In this document: piece after piece, positions 35,101 through 46,621 of the stretch | Position numbering within the stretch: the first letter of the stretch is position 1 | Layout of the letters: each line of letters opens with the position of its first letter | DNA from: Ophioceras dolichostomum | Taxonomy: Eukaryota > Ascomycota > Sordariomycetes > Magnaporthales > Ophioceraceae | Reading direction: 5' to 3' | Assembly (NCBI GenBank): GCA_003049485.1 | Contig: PYST01000031.1 | Coordinates: 124,001 to 188,000 of the forward strand | DNA length: 64,000 nt | Notes under the pieces: model-generated | What the model was told of the DNA's origin: nothing | Seen by the model: only the letters and a program-made list of their open reading frames with translations | The model's database searches: none | Position numbers and translations under genes: made by a program

Positions 35101-35523
35101 CCATCATCGGCTGCTCGTCCTCCTCCGGAGGAGGGGGTGATGGGGCTCCAGCCGCTCGTCGAGTTCCACGAGCTGCCCGCCCCCGTGCCGGACGAGATCA
35201 TCGACATCGACATCGACATCGACGTCGACCCGGCCCAGGCCAACCTCGACGACATCCGTAAGCTGTCGTGGAAGAACCAGGGCCTGCACACGATCCCGGC
35301 CGACATCGGCGAGGACGACGACGCGGCGTCGGATCGCGCGGTCGAGATTCACCTGGACGATACTGATGGTAATGGCAGTAATGGCGACACCGGAGGCAAC
35401 GTAGACAATGGCGTCGGCAGCGGCGGAGGCAACGTCGTCGACAGCGGCAACGGCGAAGGCAGCAGCAGCATGGCTGCCGTTCCCCCCAACATCATCAACA
35501 CCAAGACCACCAAGACGGAGTGA
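29188..35523 (+). CDS. Ubiquitin C-terminal hydrolase, Ubp12/USP15 type
   Basis: This cysteine deubiquitinase is related to yeast Ubp12 and animal USP4/11/15. Proposed exons are 29188-29230, 29464-30180, 30390-32548, 32673-32944, 33091-33442, 33564-34323 and 34430-35523, giving about 1798 aa. A disordered N-region (SPLKRRASSMDQD) precedes a DUSP-type domain (YLVSRRWLAKAQAIGG). The catalytic Cys box is GLSNLGNTCYMNSALQC (Cys near residue 632), followed by GQQDSQEFVGFLLDALQ. CPEC and CPRC zinc ligands flank a long insert. The His box is GLGGGHYTAFAKNFV, and YLLFYRRR closes the fold. About 340 acidic disordered residues follow, including a DIDIDIDVD run and a PAGxPAGHPAGHP repeat in the insert. 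Exons 3-7 are secure. The first exon and its weak GTAACG donor are a proposal, and the real start could lie elsewhere. All three catalytic elements look intact. Confidence 0.88.
30331..30367 (+). repeat. 10-bp tandem repeat in usp12 intron 2
   Basis: The unit is close to CTGGCTCTCA and occurs three times plus a partial copy, with single-base differences. It lies 20-55 nt upstream of the intron's 3' splice site and may form its polypyrimidine context. Confidence 0.7.
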
Positions 35524-35940
35524 ACAGCCCGGCCTGTCGGTCGAAGGGTCGTTGAGTCGTGGTGGTGGCTCATTTTTTCATTCGCGTATCGATTCGCTGC
35601 CTTTCTCTCTCGTGCCTGCATGGACCTCTTCTACATGTGGCTTCTCATCATTGTCAGGTCTGAACTGTCGCCTGAAGCTCGCCGCCGCCGCAGCCCCCGC
35701 CGCCGTCATCGCCGCCGTCATCCTCGTCATGGTGACCACCACTGATGAAACGTGAAGTGGTGGGTACGATGACTGGAAGCTTGGTAAGGGGTTGGTTAGT
35801 TGGTCGGCTGGCTGGCTGGGTGGCGTGGGGGCCTCTGCACTCATTTCTCCTTTCCTTTGTCGTCTTTTTTCTTTGCAGCACTGTCTCTCGTTCATCCTTC
35901 TCCTTTTCCTTAGACCAAGATTGTCTTGCTTTTTTCTCTA

Positions 35941-36047
<107 letters not shown>

Positions 36048-39000
36048 CGTACCCAAAAAAAACAAAAAAGAAACAATATGTTTCGCGGGGGGGCAGTCTA
36101 GGTTTTCATGGAGCTAATGAAAGAAACAACACACATTATCATGTTTCATTTGGCACTTTGTAGATGGGGACGATGGCTTTGTTTTTAAGGGGAGCGGAAC
36201 CTCGGTTCTTCCACTTGTCTTGTCTTTCGTTTGTTTCGGTTATTACTATGAGGCTCTCTGTCTCTGTCTTTCTGTCTGTCATGGCATCATTACCAAAACG
36301 AAGAACGCTAGAGAGGGAGGGAGCGAGGTGAGAAGAAGGGTCGTATCAAACTGCCCGGTAGGGAAGGAAGATACATGAACATCAGCAACAACGAGGGGGA
36401 GGATGGACGGATGGATGAGAATCGGTGAAGGATGATGGAGGGGACGGGATCGCTGGCTGGGCGTTCGGTTTAATCGGTGCATTTTTTTTTCTCTCTCTCT
36501 TTGCTTTTCTTTCAAACGCGGGACTCTTGTCGTCACCACTTGTTCCGTGTAGCTACACCTGCTGACGCAGGGTACTACTTACTACTACCTGGAGGTGGTA
36601 GACCGGTAGGTATCGGTGAAATACATTTTGTTATTAAGCCAAGCCCATCACGCGATGAACAGACGGATGGCACGCGAGCAGAAAGAGAGAGGCTCGAGAG
36701 GGGAGAGGACGCATACCGTACCGTAATACAGTATCTGTGCGCTCGGTCCCGAAGCCTCTGATTTGATGCTTTGCAGCCCAACGCAACCATTGACCCCTTG
36801 CAGCTGGTGATCGGCAGGGCTAAAACATTGATGGAAGGTTTGATGGCCGGCCGGTCTCCGCCGGTGCCCTTTTTTTCTTCCAATTTTTGATTTTCATTTT
36901 GTCTGGGCTAGTGAGGCCTTGGACTTGGGTTTGACCTAAAGATAGATGTACCTTAGGCGCCTGACCTTACGTACGTACGTAGTAGTAGGTGATCATGGTG
37001 GAAAAGTGTGTGGCGAATCTCCATAGGGCAAGGCTGGCTTGGCAGGCTGGGCTGGGCTGGCAGCCGTCAGTACCCACGATAGGGACCTACCAAGTATGCG
37101 CCTCCGGAATGCCGTCCCAGGAAGGAGGATTGAGGCGACGAACGTGATCAGCGGCTTCCATCCCCGGGCAAGTCGTAAGTCACCTTCGAATCACAGTTGC
37201 TGGGTGGGTTTTTTTGTTCTTATTCCCTTGACATATAGGGTTCTCTTTTCCATCCACCTTTAGCTGTTACTACCTGCTTGAGGCGACCGATGCTCCTTCC
37301 GTGCCGCTGGTAGGGGAATTCCGGTTTTGTTTCTGCTGGCTGGAAAATAAGTAAACCTACATTCGAACAAGTACGGTTCGGCGTCTTTCCTGGGGTTGGC
37401 TTGGGTGGATTATCAGGCGGTCGGTACGTAAGGGAAGGTAGATATGCTAATGGTTTTCAAAGCAAGACTCCTAACAGTAGGATAGGACTAGGCAAGCAAG
37501 CGCATCGTCATCCAAACACAACATAGATTGGAGGAAATCCCGGGTCAGATGCACACCGTCTTGGGGTTGTTTCGGAAGAAAGGCTCGAGGGCGGGATGAA
37601 AGTGAGGGGGAGCTTGAGGAGAAGAGATGAAGAGATGATGGTTTTGGCTGATCAGCGGGCAGACATATCAGTCAATTGTGGAACAAATGGAAGGCGGATA
37701 GAAGCTGTTCTATTGAACTAGGATTTTCGATTTCGATTTCCTCTCCGTCGTGACACAATTAATGGGGCGTGCTGTGTCTGGGCGATTTCTTGCGGCTGAA
37801 CGCTGAACAGAATTCTCCTTGTCATTGCTTGTGCATGGTTTACGTGATAGGAACTGGCCCTCGAATCGGGTCTTCAGGAGAAAGAGGGAAGGGAAAAAAA
37901 AAGTAGTCAGGGGCAGCTGAGCAAGGCGTGCTCGATCTACAGGTCGGTTGGGTCATCAGGTCCCCCCGTCAAGTCCCCATTGAGGTCCGTTCTGTTCTCT
38001 CCATCCACCCACACCTTCCCGGATCAACCGAGCTTGCGAGCCTCCTCCTTTCTCCTTGCAGCTCTTGGTGGCTGTACCGCCCCGCGCTAGTTCTCGCATC
38101 TCGGGGTTTAACATTGATTGAGGTGCTTGAAGTGCTTGATTGAGCAGGTCAGGCCCGGGCCCTTGTCCCGGCGACTCCATCGATTGGGGGACCACCGGAG
38201 GAAAGAAGACACCGCCTGCAGCTCTGCGGGAAAGCTGGGCTGAGCGAAAAGGGCTGGCTGGTTGCGCGGCTGGCTGGCGTCGGCCTGGATCTTCCCTGAT
38301 TTGCTGCTGATGATAGTATTGTGAGTGGGATTGATTGCTGCCCACCCCTCTTGCTTGCTTGATTGATTGATTGACTGGACGGGGGGCGCAATGCACGTGG
38401 GGACAGAGGTGCGGGCGGCGTCTCTTCCCTGCCCCCTCTGGCCCCTCACAAGCAAGCGGCAGGCGGCGGGGACGGACAGGAGGGCCCTGTTGCTCGATAA
38501 GGAAGGTCATGAAGCCGGTGTGAGCTTTGTTCTCCCCCCTGCTGCTGAACGGAAGAGGCGGCAGAAAGACAAGATCCTGTGCATCCGTTCAGAGGATTGT
38601 AGGGCGTTCATTATCGAGCTGGGAGAAACACAAGAAGGAAATTTGAAACCCGTAGATGTGTTTTTTTTTTGTTTTTTTCTCTTTTTCCCTCTTCTGCTTT
38701 CTCGGCTTCTGCGATGTATCCATTCATCCTTGACCCAAAGAATCAAAGCCCGGCATGCCGAAATCGAAATCGAAAGCAAGGGGCAACGATCAACCCACCT
38801 CGTGCTGAGAATTTGCTGCTGTCATATCGCGATTGCGATTAGGTGATCACTGCTCAAGGCGATTCGTCAGTTCTTCTCTCTAGAGAGAGAAAAAAAGGTG
38901 GAAAACGAACCCCTGCTGTGTTCGTGCAGGTCCGAGGCATTCCCGCCCGCCCGCGTGCACACACTGGCGTGCAGGATAATTTCTTTCTGCTCACTTTCTT

Positions 39001-41324
39001 GCCGCGTCCGACCCCTGCGTGCCCTTGGCCCTGTGTGGGCTAGCACGCGAAGAATGGGCTTCTTCCGCATTCGGTGGGCCCTTCTGACGCCTTCTGGAAG
39101 GAGACCAGAAGCCTCAGAAGCCGTAGGGAACAGAGAATGGAAGCTTTTTGTCGATGCCCCAATCCATCCTGTCCCCTGCTTGGCTTGGTCCCTGTCCCAT
39201 CCTATCGAAGAAGTCACAGTCGGCAAGCCCACACACCACACCACGGCGCACTCCCTCTCCTCCCGCTTTGGGCGATGATGGAATCCCTCCCACCTGAAAT
39301 CAAATCGTTCTTGCACTCTCCCGTTCGCGAAACTCCCGGTCGTCGGTGCATGGGTGCTTGGGCTGGCTGACTCTGACTTCTGAGTCTGGCAGGCCAGTGG
39401 CAGTGGCAGTGGCAGGCTTGCACCATGACTCCGTCCTACCCACGCCGTATTTCGTACTCTATCGCGCTCGCCGGTTGACCCAATTGACGGCGATGGTTCG
39501 TAGCAGCCGGAATGCAAAGAAAAAGCAATTCTGAGGTAGCGGGGAAAGAGCACACAGTCATACCTGTATCCAGTGTATCCACCATTCTGTATTCCGGAGT
39601 GAGGAAATGGGGCACGGTTTCCTCCTCTCTGAATCATCACCGCCCATCGTTTTACATTTTAGATATCGGGCATGTGGTTGCGCATTCGCTCAGCCAGCTC
39701 GCCTCCTTCGCTTGCCCGATCGCTCCTGATAATATGGCCGTCGGTGCCTCCATCCATTTCCATTGTAAATCAAATGTGCGCGCTTTCCTCCTTCCATCTT
39801 ACCTCAACCCAATGGAGATGAAGCGATTTTGTTGAAAGGGAAGCAGATCGATCCTGGTTTGTCGTTTTTACCTTCCATGACTGGTCTCTAGTTTCTCACA
39901 ACAATCGCCACCCCTGTTTATCTCGTGCGCCTTCTCGATGATCACCAAACCGGCATTGCCCCTGCCGTAGAATCCGTCTTCCTCGCCGGGTTTCTTTCTA
40001 GCTTTCGCTTTTCGCCTCAATTGCCGAAATTCCCCCTGCGGAATACATCGACTAAGTTCTGATGGATGTTTGTTCATTCGATCCAGCTAGCAGAGCAAGA
40101 CCTACCTAGCCTACCTCACATTAGCTCGATACCTAAGGTACCTACCTTCCATTTTACCTTGCTGGCTCTCACCGTAGTACTCGCACACACTCACAAGCTG
40201 CCAAAAGTGCAAAGCCTCCTCCACCTCTTTATCCTCTTATTATTCTCCCCTCCACCACCGCCGCTACCTCCTCCCCGTCTGAATACACCACCTCACCTGG
40301 TAATTATCCCGGCCGTCGCCACCGTGCCGTCCGACGTGACCCATCCATACTTGCCCCGTTTAAGCCCCTCCTAGGTAAGCAAGGTACCTTGATAGTGCGG
40401 ATGGACCTCCAGGTTGCAGGCTGGCAGGTTGCCAGGCAAAAGGAAGAAGAAAGAGCCTGAGTCCGTTTATTATTGATTGCGAGCACGTTCTGGATTGGAT
40501 TGTATTTGGGCCGGTTCCACCACAACACAACCTCGATGGTGCGAAGCCTGTCCATGCCTGCCTGGCAGTGCCTGCGAGCCTGCCTGCCTGCTTGGTCGCC
40601 CTCTCTCAACTGAAGCCCTGCCGTGCCTCTGGCGCTGCTGTTCCACCCCCCACCCAAACACACACCTTCGCCCACCTGTGCGCCAGTATCGCCCAGCACA
40701 CACCAAGGACGAGCACCCAGCAGCACCAAGCAGCAGCACCTCCTCCACCACCACCACAATTTTGGTTGAAACCCACCACCTCCCCCTGTTCCGTTCTCCA
40801 TTTCACCCTTTGAGGCCCTTCCTCCCCGTAACCACCATTTTTTCTACACTTTCTTTTTTTGTTCTTTTTTGTTTTGTTCCTTTTCACTTCTTGGCCCCTG
40901 GCGTGCATCTTGGCGGGTTTTTCTATTTTACACCATTAATCTTCGACGCCAAAATTGGTCTGCAACTCGCGAGAGACTGACTGGCCGAGTTGCTACGGGC
41001 ACGAATATACCTTCAGCGCACAGGCACTACCCTCATAAGCTTCCTTGTCCCCTCTCGCCTCGCCTTGCCGTCGCAAGTCGCTAGTCGGCACGATCACGGG
41101 TTCCTCTCCTCGTCTACCGACGCCCATATCACCTTCTCACTGCGACGACCTCCGTTACGCTCCCGGTAGACTCTAGCTATCGGTCTCCTTGCTATCTGCC
41201 TCCGCCGTCCTATCGCACCGCGTCCGCATTGAGACTTCACGATCTTGCCTACTCGCTCAACTAACGACGACACCGACCCTACTCGTGCGCGCGACACATC
41301 ACATACCCGCCACCCCAGAGTTGG

Positions 41325-41360
41325 ATGCGCAGATTTCTGCCGCCCTCGGTGGACCCTTAA
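41325..41360 (+). other. Short upstream ORF before pde2
   Basis: An 11-codon frame (ATG to TAA) ends 269 nt before the pde2 start codon. Whether it is transcribed depends on the unknown start site. Confidence 0.35.
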
Positions 41361-41604
41361 TACATTCCAATCTTTCCCAATCCTTTATTCGGCGACTCGT
41401 GGGCTTCCTCATACTCTTCCACGATCGATCGCGCGTCTTATCGGAGTCGCTGTGGCTCGGCCCGCTCTCGCATTCGGCGATCGACTCGCAGAAGCGAATC
41501 AACATTGGTCACGACCTCGAGATATCCCCTCGGCGGCGACTCGACTGGGAACAGGACGGTCGACGCTCCTCAATATCCTAGGTGGCAAAGGGCGCTCCAG
41601 TCTC

Positions 41605-41727
41605 ATGACTGGTCGCTCTTGGGACCACAATGGACAATGCCTCCTGCCACCTCATATATGTCGATCGGAATGTCCGGAGGGACCGGATCGTTCTGGCGCC
41701 GTCGCCCGGCTCAGATGTTCCCGCTGA
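41605..41727 (+). other. Upstream ORF overlapping the pde2 start
   Basis: A 40-codon frame begins 25 nt upstream of the pde2 ATG, in a different frame, and ends about 100 nt inside the pde2 coding sequence. Its ATG has a poor context (C at -3), whereas the pde2 ATG has a good one (A at -3, G at +4). Scanning ribosomes would partly bypass it. This is a classic layout for translational damping. Confidence 0.5.
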
Positions 41728-44700
41728 TTCTGACATCGAAACCCCGGTCTTGAGAAAGAACCTCAGCCTATTGCTAGAGTTTATCGGTGACGGTATGTTC
41801 GCGTTGCGCCTGCTTGCGTCGCCTCCAGCGTGGCCCCAGCTTGCCCCCAGCGTCCAATCGAGAATTCGCTGTTCCTCCTTGCCCTATCTTGCCCTTCTCG
41901 CACCTCGCAGCTCTCTTGATGCTCACGCTGGCTTTGCGGTTTGTGATCGAACTGAAGACTGACAAACCATTCGTGAGTCTTAGTTTATCTTTGCGCAACG
42001 GGCGAATCATGCATGTCCACACTGTTCAGACTGAACGCCATCTCGACGGTCGAGCTGAAGCCGACTGTCGTGATAATAGATGTGCCGAACGACGAGCCAT
42101 TACCCAGCAAAGGCTCTCAGGCGCGGTCGATATCGCCGCATTCGCACTCCTCGTCAGACGACAGCAGACACGCGAGCAATAATGCCTCTGCTGACGATGA
42201 AGTATACGGAACCCGGTTGCTCTCTAAGATCGTCTCCGAGGCCCAGATGCGGAACCTGTCGTCATTGGTCGTTCCTATACCACTCATCAGCTTTCCTAAT
42301 CCCGGCGCGAACTCGACCGGACGAGTACTGGCAGATCGCAGGCTACTAAAGAAGTGCCTGGATCTGGGTGCTGAGGATGTTATGATCAACCCCCTCACAT
42401 GCGTAACCTCCATCCAAGTCCACGCGTACCGGGCCTACAAAGAGGCTGCAAAGCAGAGGCAAGCCATCCTCGAGGTCCGGCGCGGGCGCAAGCGGTCCTG
42501 GGTCGGAATCGATGGCGAAAAGCGGTTTGCATACCTGCGCGAGGCGATGGTGGCCAGCCTGATGAATGGGATTTGCCGGACGAGTGAAGACCAGGACGAC
42601 CGTTTGGCCAGCGTCAGGATCGTGGTGCCCTCAGAGCGGCGCGCTCAGATCGCGCAACTCGTCTCAGAGTGGCATTTCTGCGCACACGACCTTTCTGACG
42701 ACGAATTAATCGTGGCGTCGGCTTGCATGTTCCGACATGCGCTCTCTATGCCCGAGCTGGAGCCGTTCCGGATCGCAACTGGTATGTATTGGTGTATCTC
42801 AAATCCGCCCCTTCATCTTTTTGTGCGCTCGGTAGCGGCTCGCGTTTTTCGCAGTCCATCTCGGCTTTCGCATTTTGCTTGCTTTGCTGCTTGCTCTGTG
42901 GTCCAGAGTCTAGGGAAAACAGTGTGTTTTAATGTTTCGTTGGAGCTGACCGCCTCTTCTTTTCCCCTCCATGCAGATCAGCTCACGACGTTTTTGATTG
43001 CCTGCCGGGCAGCTTATAATACGTTCGTCCCCTACCATAACTTTCGCCACGTTGTGGATGTCCTGCAGGCAACCTTCAACTTCTTGGTCCGCATTGGTGC
43101 GCTTCCGCCTTTCCCGGCAACCAGCAGCAAGGACGGCAATGCGGCCGAGCCATTGCATGAGACGCCCTTGATGGCCCGCCTGGTCGATCCGATGGGTTCA
43201 CTCACGCTCCTCATCACTGCTATCGGCCACGATGTGGGCCATCCCGGAGTGAACAACGGTTTCTTGGTAACGTTGAATGCGCCGCTCGCGCAGCTTTACA
43301 ATGACCGGTCGGTCCTCGAGTCATTTCACTGCGCGGCGTATTCACAGATACTGCGGAGGCATTGGCCTGTGGTCTTCGAGCACACTGCCATGCGCAACCT
43401 CATGATCAGCTCTATTCTGGCCACGGACATGGGTCTGCACTTCGACTACATGAAAAAGCTCGACAGTCTCCAGGAGAAGCTACAGACCAGCGCTACTACC
43501 GAGGGCTGGAATGCGAAAATGGTTGAGGAGCAGAGGGCACTGGTGTGCGCGCTGTTGATAAAGTGCGCCGACATCAGCAACGTGGTATGTGTCCAGCCGC
43601 CCTGGCAGCCCTGACATTGGCATTGGTTCCCTGTTTCCCCTTTTCCCTTCTCGCATGTTCCTTGCTGCTCCCGCGCTGACGCTGACACTAAATCACCAAA
43701 TAGGCCCGACGGCATGATACGGCTTTGAAGTGGATGCACATCCTGTCGGACGAGTTTTCACGACAGGCTGCGATGGAATCGGAGCTTGAGATCCGGTCGT
43801 CATTCATGACACCACCGAAGAAGGACATTATGGCTCTCTGCAAGTCGCAATTGGGATTCATGGACTTGTTCGCCATTCCCCTATTCGTGGGTGTCGCCAA
43901 CATCCTGCCGCAGATGCGATACTGTGTGGACGAACTCGAGGTCAACAGGGCCTTGTTTGACGAGGCGATCAAGCTGGAGTCAGCGCAGCAAGCTCAGCAC
44001 GCTCCGCAAGCCCAGCAAGCCGCCGTCCATTCGCCAAGTCGAGATGGCAATGTGTCTACTAAGACTGTGCCGTCTCTAGACACCCGCGAGGACTCCGGAA
44101 AGTCCGGATCCACGGAAACGGCTACCGTCACGGCTACTGTCAGAGCTTCTTCCGAGGAGAAGCTAGCCAGCCCCACCGACAAGCCGTCCCATGTCACTGA
44201 GCTTTCGGGTGAATACAAGGAGACTAACGGAATGGTGATGGGCATGGATGACGACTCCGAGTTCACCACATCCCGTGAGCCGTTTAACGTTCACGAGAGC
44301 AGGCATTGTGCGCCCCGGAAACAGCGCTGTAGTGAGGCGACTGACGGCAGCGCGTCTGCGCCTGGCGGCGGTGACTGGACCTCGCAAGCGACCAGCGCCA
44401 CGACGGGCAAGATGCCGCTCTCACCTAGCACTCAGGGAACCAGCATCATCAGCCAGGAGTCGCTAGAGCGGCCGTCGAGCGTCCCAATCCCTGTCACAAC
44501 CATCACCGCACCGAACTCTTCGCCCGTGCTCGAGCGCCATAACCTCGAGCAGAATCATCTCCATCTTCACTCAGACTATCCTCGGTCGGACAAGAGCCAG
44601 TCCGAACCCAGACTAGACATCAGCCCTTCCATCTCACTCGAGGAGGATTCGTCGACATCAACCAACGGCAAGATCTCTGTTGAGGGTAAGACGCTCAAGA

Positions 44701-44795
44701 AGAAGACCAGCCGCTTCCGGATGAACGCCTTCCCATTCTTCCGCCGCCACAAGGGCACAAGTCCGCCCATGCCGGCCGCCGACACTGCTGGATGA
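41630..44795 (+). CDS. pde2: High-affinity 3',5'-cyclic-nucleotide phosphodiesterase (class I)
   Basis: The enzyme hydrolyses cAMP and so sets protein kinase A activity. The product is about 886 aa from exons 41630-41792, 41984-42781, 42977-43584 and 43704-44795. Exon 2 begins at 41984 (after CTTAG), giving VYLCATGESCMSTLFRL. The catalytic HD-type domain has HNFRHVVDVLQATFNFL (HNxxH), ITAIGHDVGHPGVNN (HD plus HPGxxN) and KCADISNVARRHDTALKW, with the last intron in the middle of that motif. All metal ligands expected for a class I PDE are present. The N-terminal 230 residues are a regulatory region as in fungal Pde2. The final roughly 270 residues are disordered, Ser/Thr-rich, and end in a basic patch (TLKKKTSRFRM, FFRRHKG) that could bind membrane or be phosphorylated. 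The symbol follows S. cerevisiae PDE2. Confidence 0.93.
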
Positions 44796-46621
44796 AGAGC
44801 CCAGACCGGCCGCCTGCCACCTCTGCAGAGCTTAGGACTTTCACTAGCGAAAAAGTCGAAGGAGAAACCCGACGATAATGCTAATGCTGTGCGGGCCTGA
44901 GCAGCAAATGGGTGCTGCTCACGACTACGGAGGTGCCGCCTGTCCCTAGCCTATCCTCCATCAGGACTGCAATGGTCCGGCGCTTAGCTCTCCGTTTATG
45001 GCTGGCCATACCTCCGCCCGCCCGCCTGCCCATCCCCTGGAGACACATCAACACATTTTCCAATCGCGATGACCTATAATGCCTGTCTCACCAACAATAC
45101 CGAGCACGCATCCGAAAAGGATGTGTGGAATTCACATGGTGATGGTCACGGGCTTCGCTCTCTCTTCCTCACTGGGGCTTGAATCTGGATATGATTTTGT
45201 TGACAAGAGACAAAGTTCGGGTTGTGGAGCAATAAGGACAAGACCCGACTTGTCGCCGTGGATAGGCGGGACTGAAGAGAAGGTCTGCGGGGCGGTCGGT
45301 GTGCTGGCAGCATTCTCGTCATGGCCACCCCCAGCCAGGTCACAGAGAGCAGCAAACATATGTGGGCAATGTATTATACGACGGCTGCACACGGAGGGAA
45401 GAAGAAGCAAGCGGGTAGACGTGGAACGATGCTCGTTCTCCTGGGCGGAGGGAGAGCCACCTGCAGGTGGTAGCGTCAGTTATTATATGAAGGCGCTGCT
45501 GTGGCACTGGCAGGGAGAAAGAGGAAGGGAGAAGCACATACGGTGGGGTGTCTAGGCGTTTGAGCCTTCGAGGCCACCACGACCCCTATGAACAGACGAT
45601 ACCAACAACGGTGGTGGTTGGATTGTGGGAGTATTATTGTATGTATTATTTACGATCAGGACATAGCGATCATGAGAATATGTCAAGCAGAGCCGCGAAG
45701 GCATGTCGATATTACCTACTGCTCTTCGGTTCCGGCCGAGTGACCGTACTACCACCCGTACTACCCCTACTACCCATACTTCACCTTGATTCTCGACATC
45801 AGGCAGGCTTCAGTCACTGATTGATTCTTCCACTTCATTAATGGGCCTTCAGCCTACGCCATAGCTCTGCTGGACATCAGACGAAGGGAATGGGGAACAA
45901 CTGTTTGACGAAAAGACTCGTGCACCCTATGGCTGGGAGACTTACCGGGACTCACAAGCTCGGATGCTTGCGAGACCTAGTCATGATTCCGGCGCCATGG
46001 AGGGGGCCGTGATGGAAGCCAGGGATTAATTCCCAGCCGCAAGACAGCCATTCGCTTACCACTCAGCAATAGTTACCGTCGGGGTTTCTAGGTAAATACC
46101 TGTAGGTCTTATGCGTAGTTAAAAATGAAGTGAAGGCTGCATTGACCGAGTAGGTGGCTCGGAGAGTGCGAACGTTCCGAGATTCGTCCGGATGCGAAAC
46201 CTGCCGTGCTCACATACCTAGGAATCCATCACATACAATGAGTTAGGGCTATCAAAAACGAATCGTGTATTGATGCACTATGTATACTACTCGTCGCCCT
46301 TGACTAGGGGAGCGGAGGGCTTATGAAAAAAAAAAGCCGAGGTAGTGAGGAACAAGAGGACGGAACAGAAGAAGAATTAAGGGCGAATCAGGAAAGCAGG
46401 AGATTGGAAAGCAAAGTCAGGAGGACTAGAGCGTTTCTAAGATATACACACACCCATACTACGTTCCTATCCAACAAATCGACCGACGACTCTTAACCCC
46501 CCACAGAGCAGCGTCAAGCTAGTCATACGCCCACGTATACAGTAATCGATTCTATTCGCCAGTCCCTCCCTCCGCTCCGCCAACCGCGATCTTAGGTGGC
46601 ACTTGCTTGCGTTCGCATTCT
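44796..46621. other. 1.8-kb convergent spacer, no gene seen
   Basis: This stretch holds the 3' flanks of pde2 and the carboxypeptidase gene. Small frames occur but show no similarity. Stop-rich, A/T-richer sequence with CTAGGTAAATACCTG-like words is seen near 46088-46103. Confidence 0.55.

Noticed and set aside
38867..39640. 257-codon minus-strand frame
   Set aside because: The frame begins without an ATG at its 5' end and its sequence looks like translated noncoding DNA.
41581..41589. Exact GGTGGCAAA (proteasome-associated control element) upstream of pde2
   Set aside because: Pde2 is not a proteasome gene, the word lies in the probable leader 41 nt before the ATG, and rpn10 in this window lacks it; chance is more likely.
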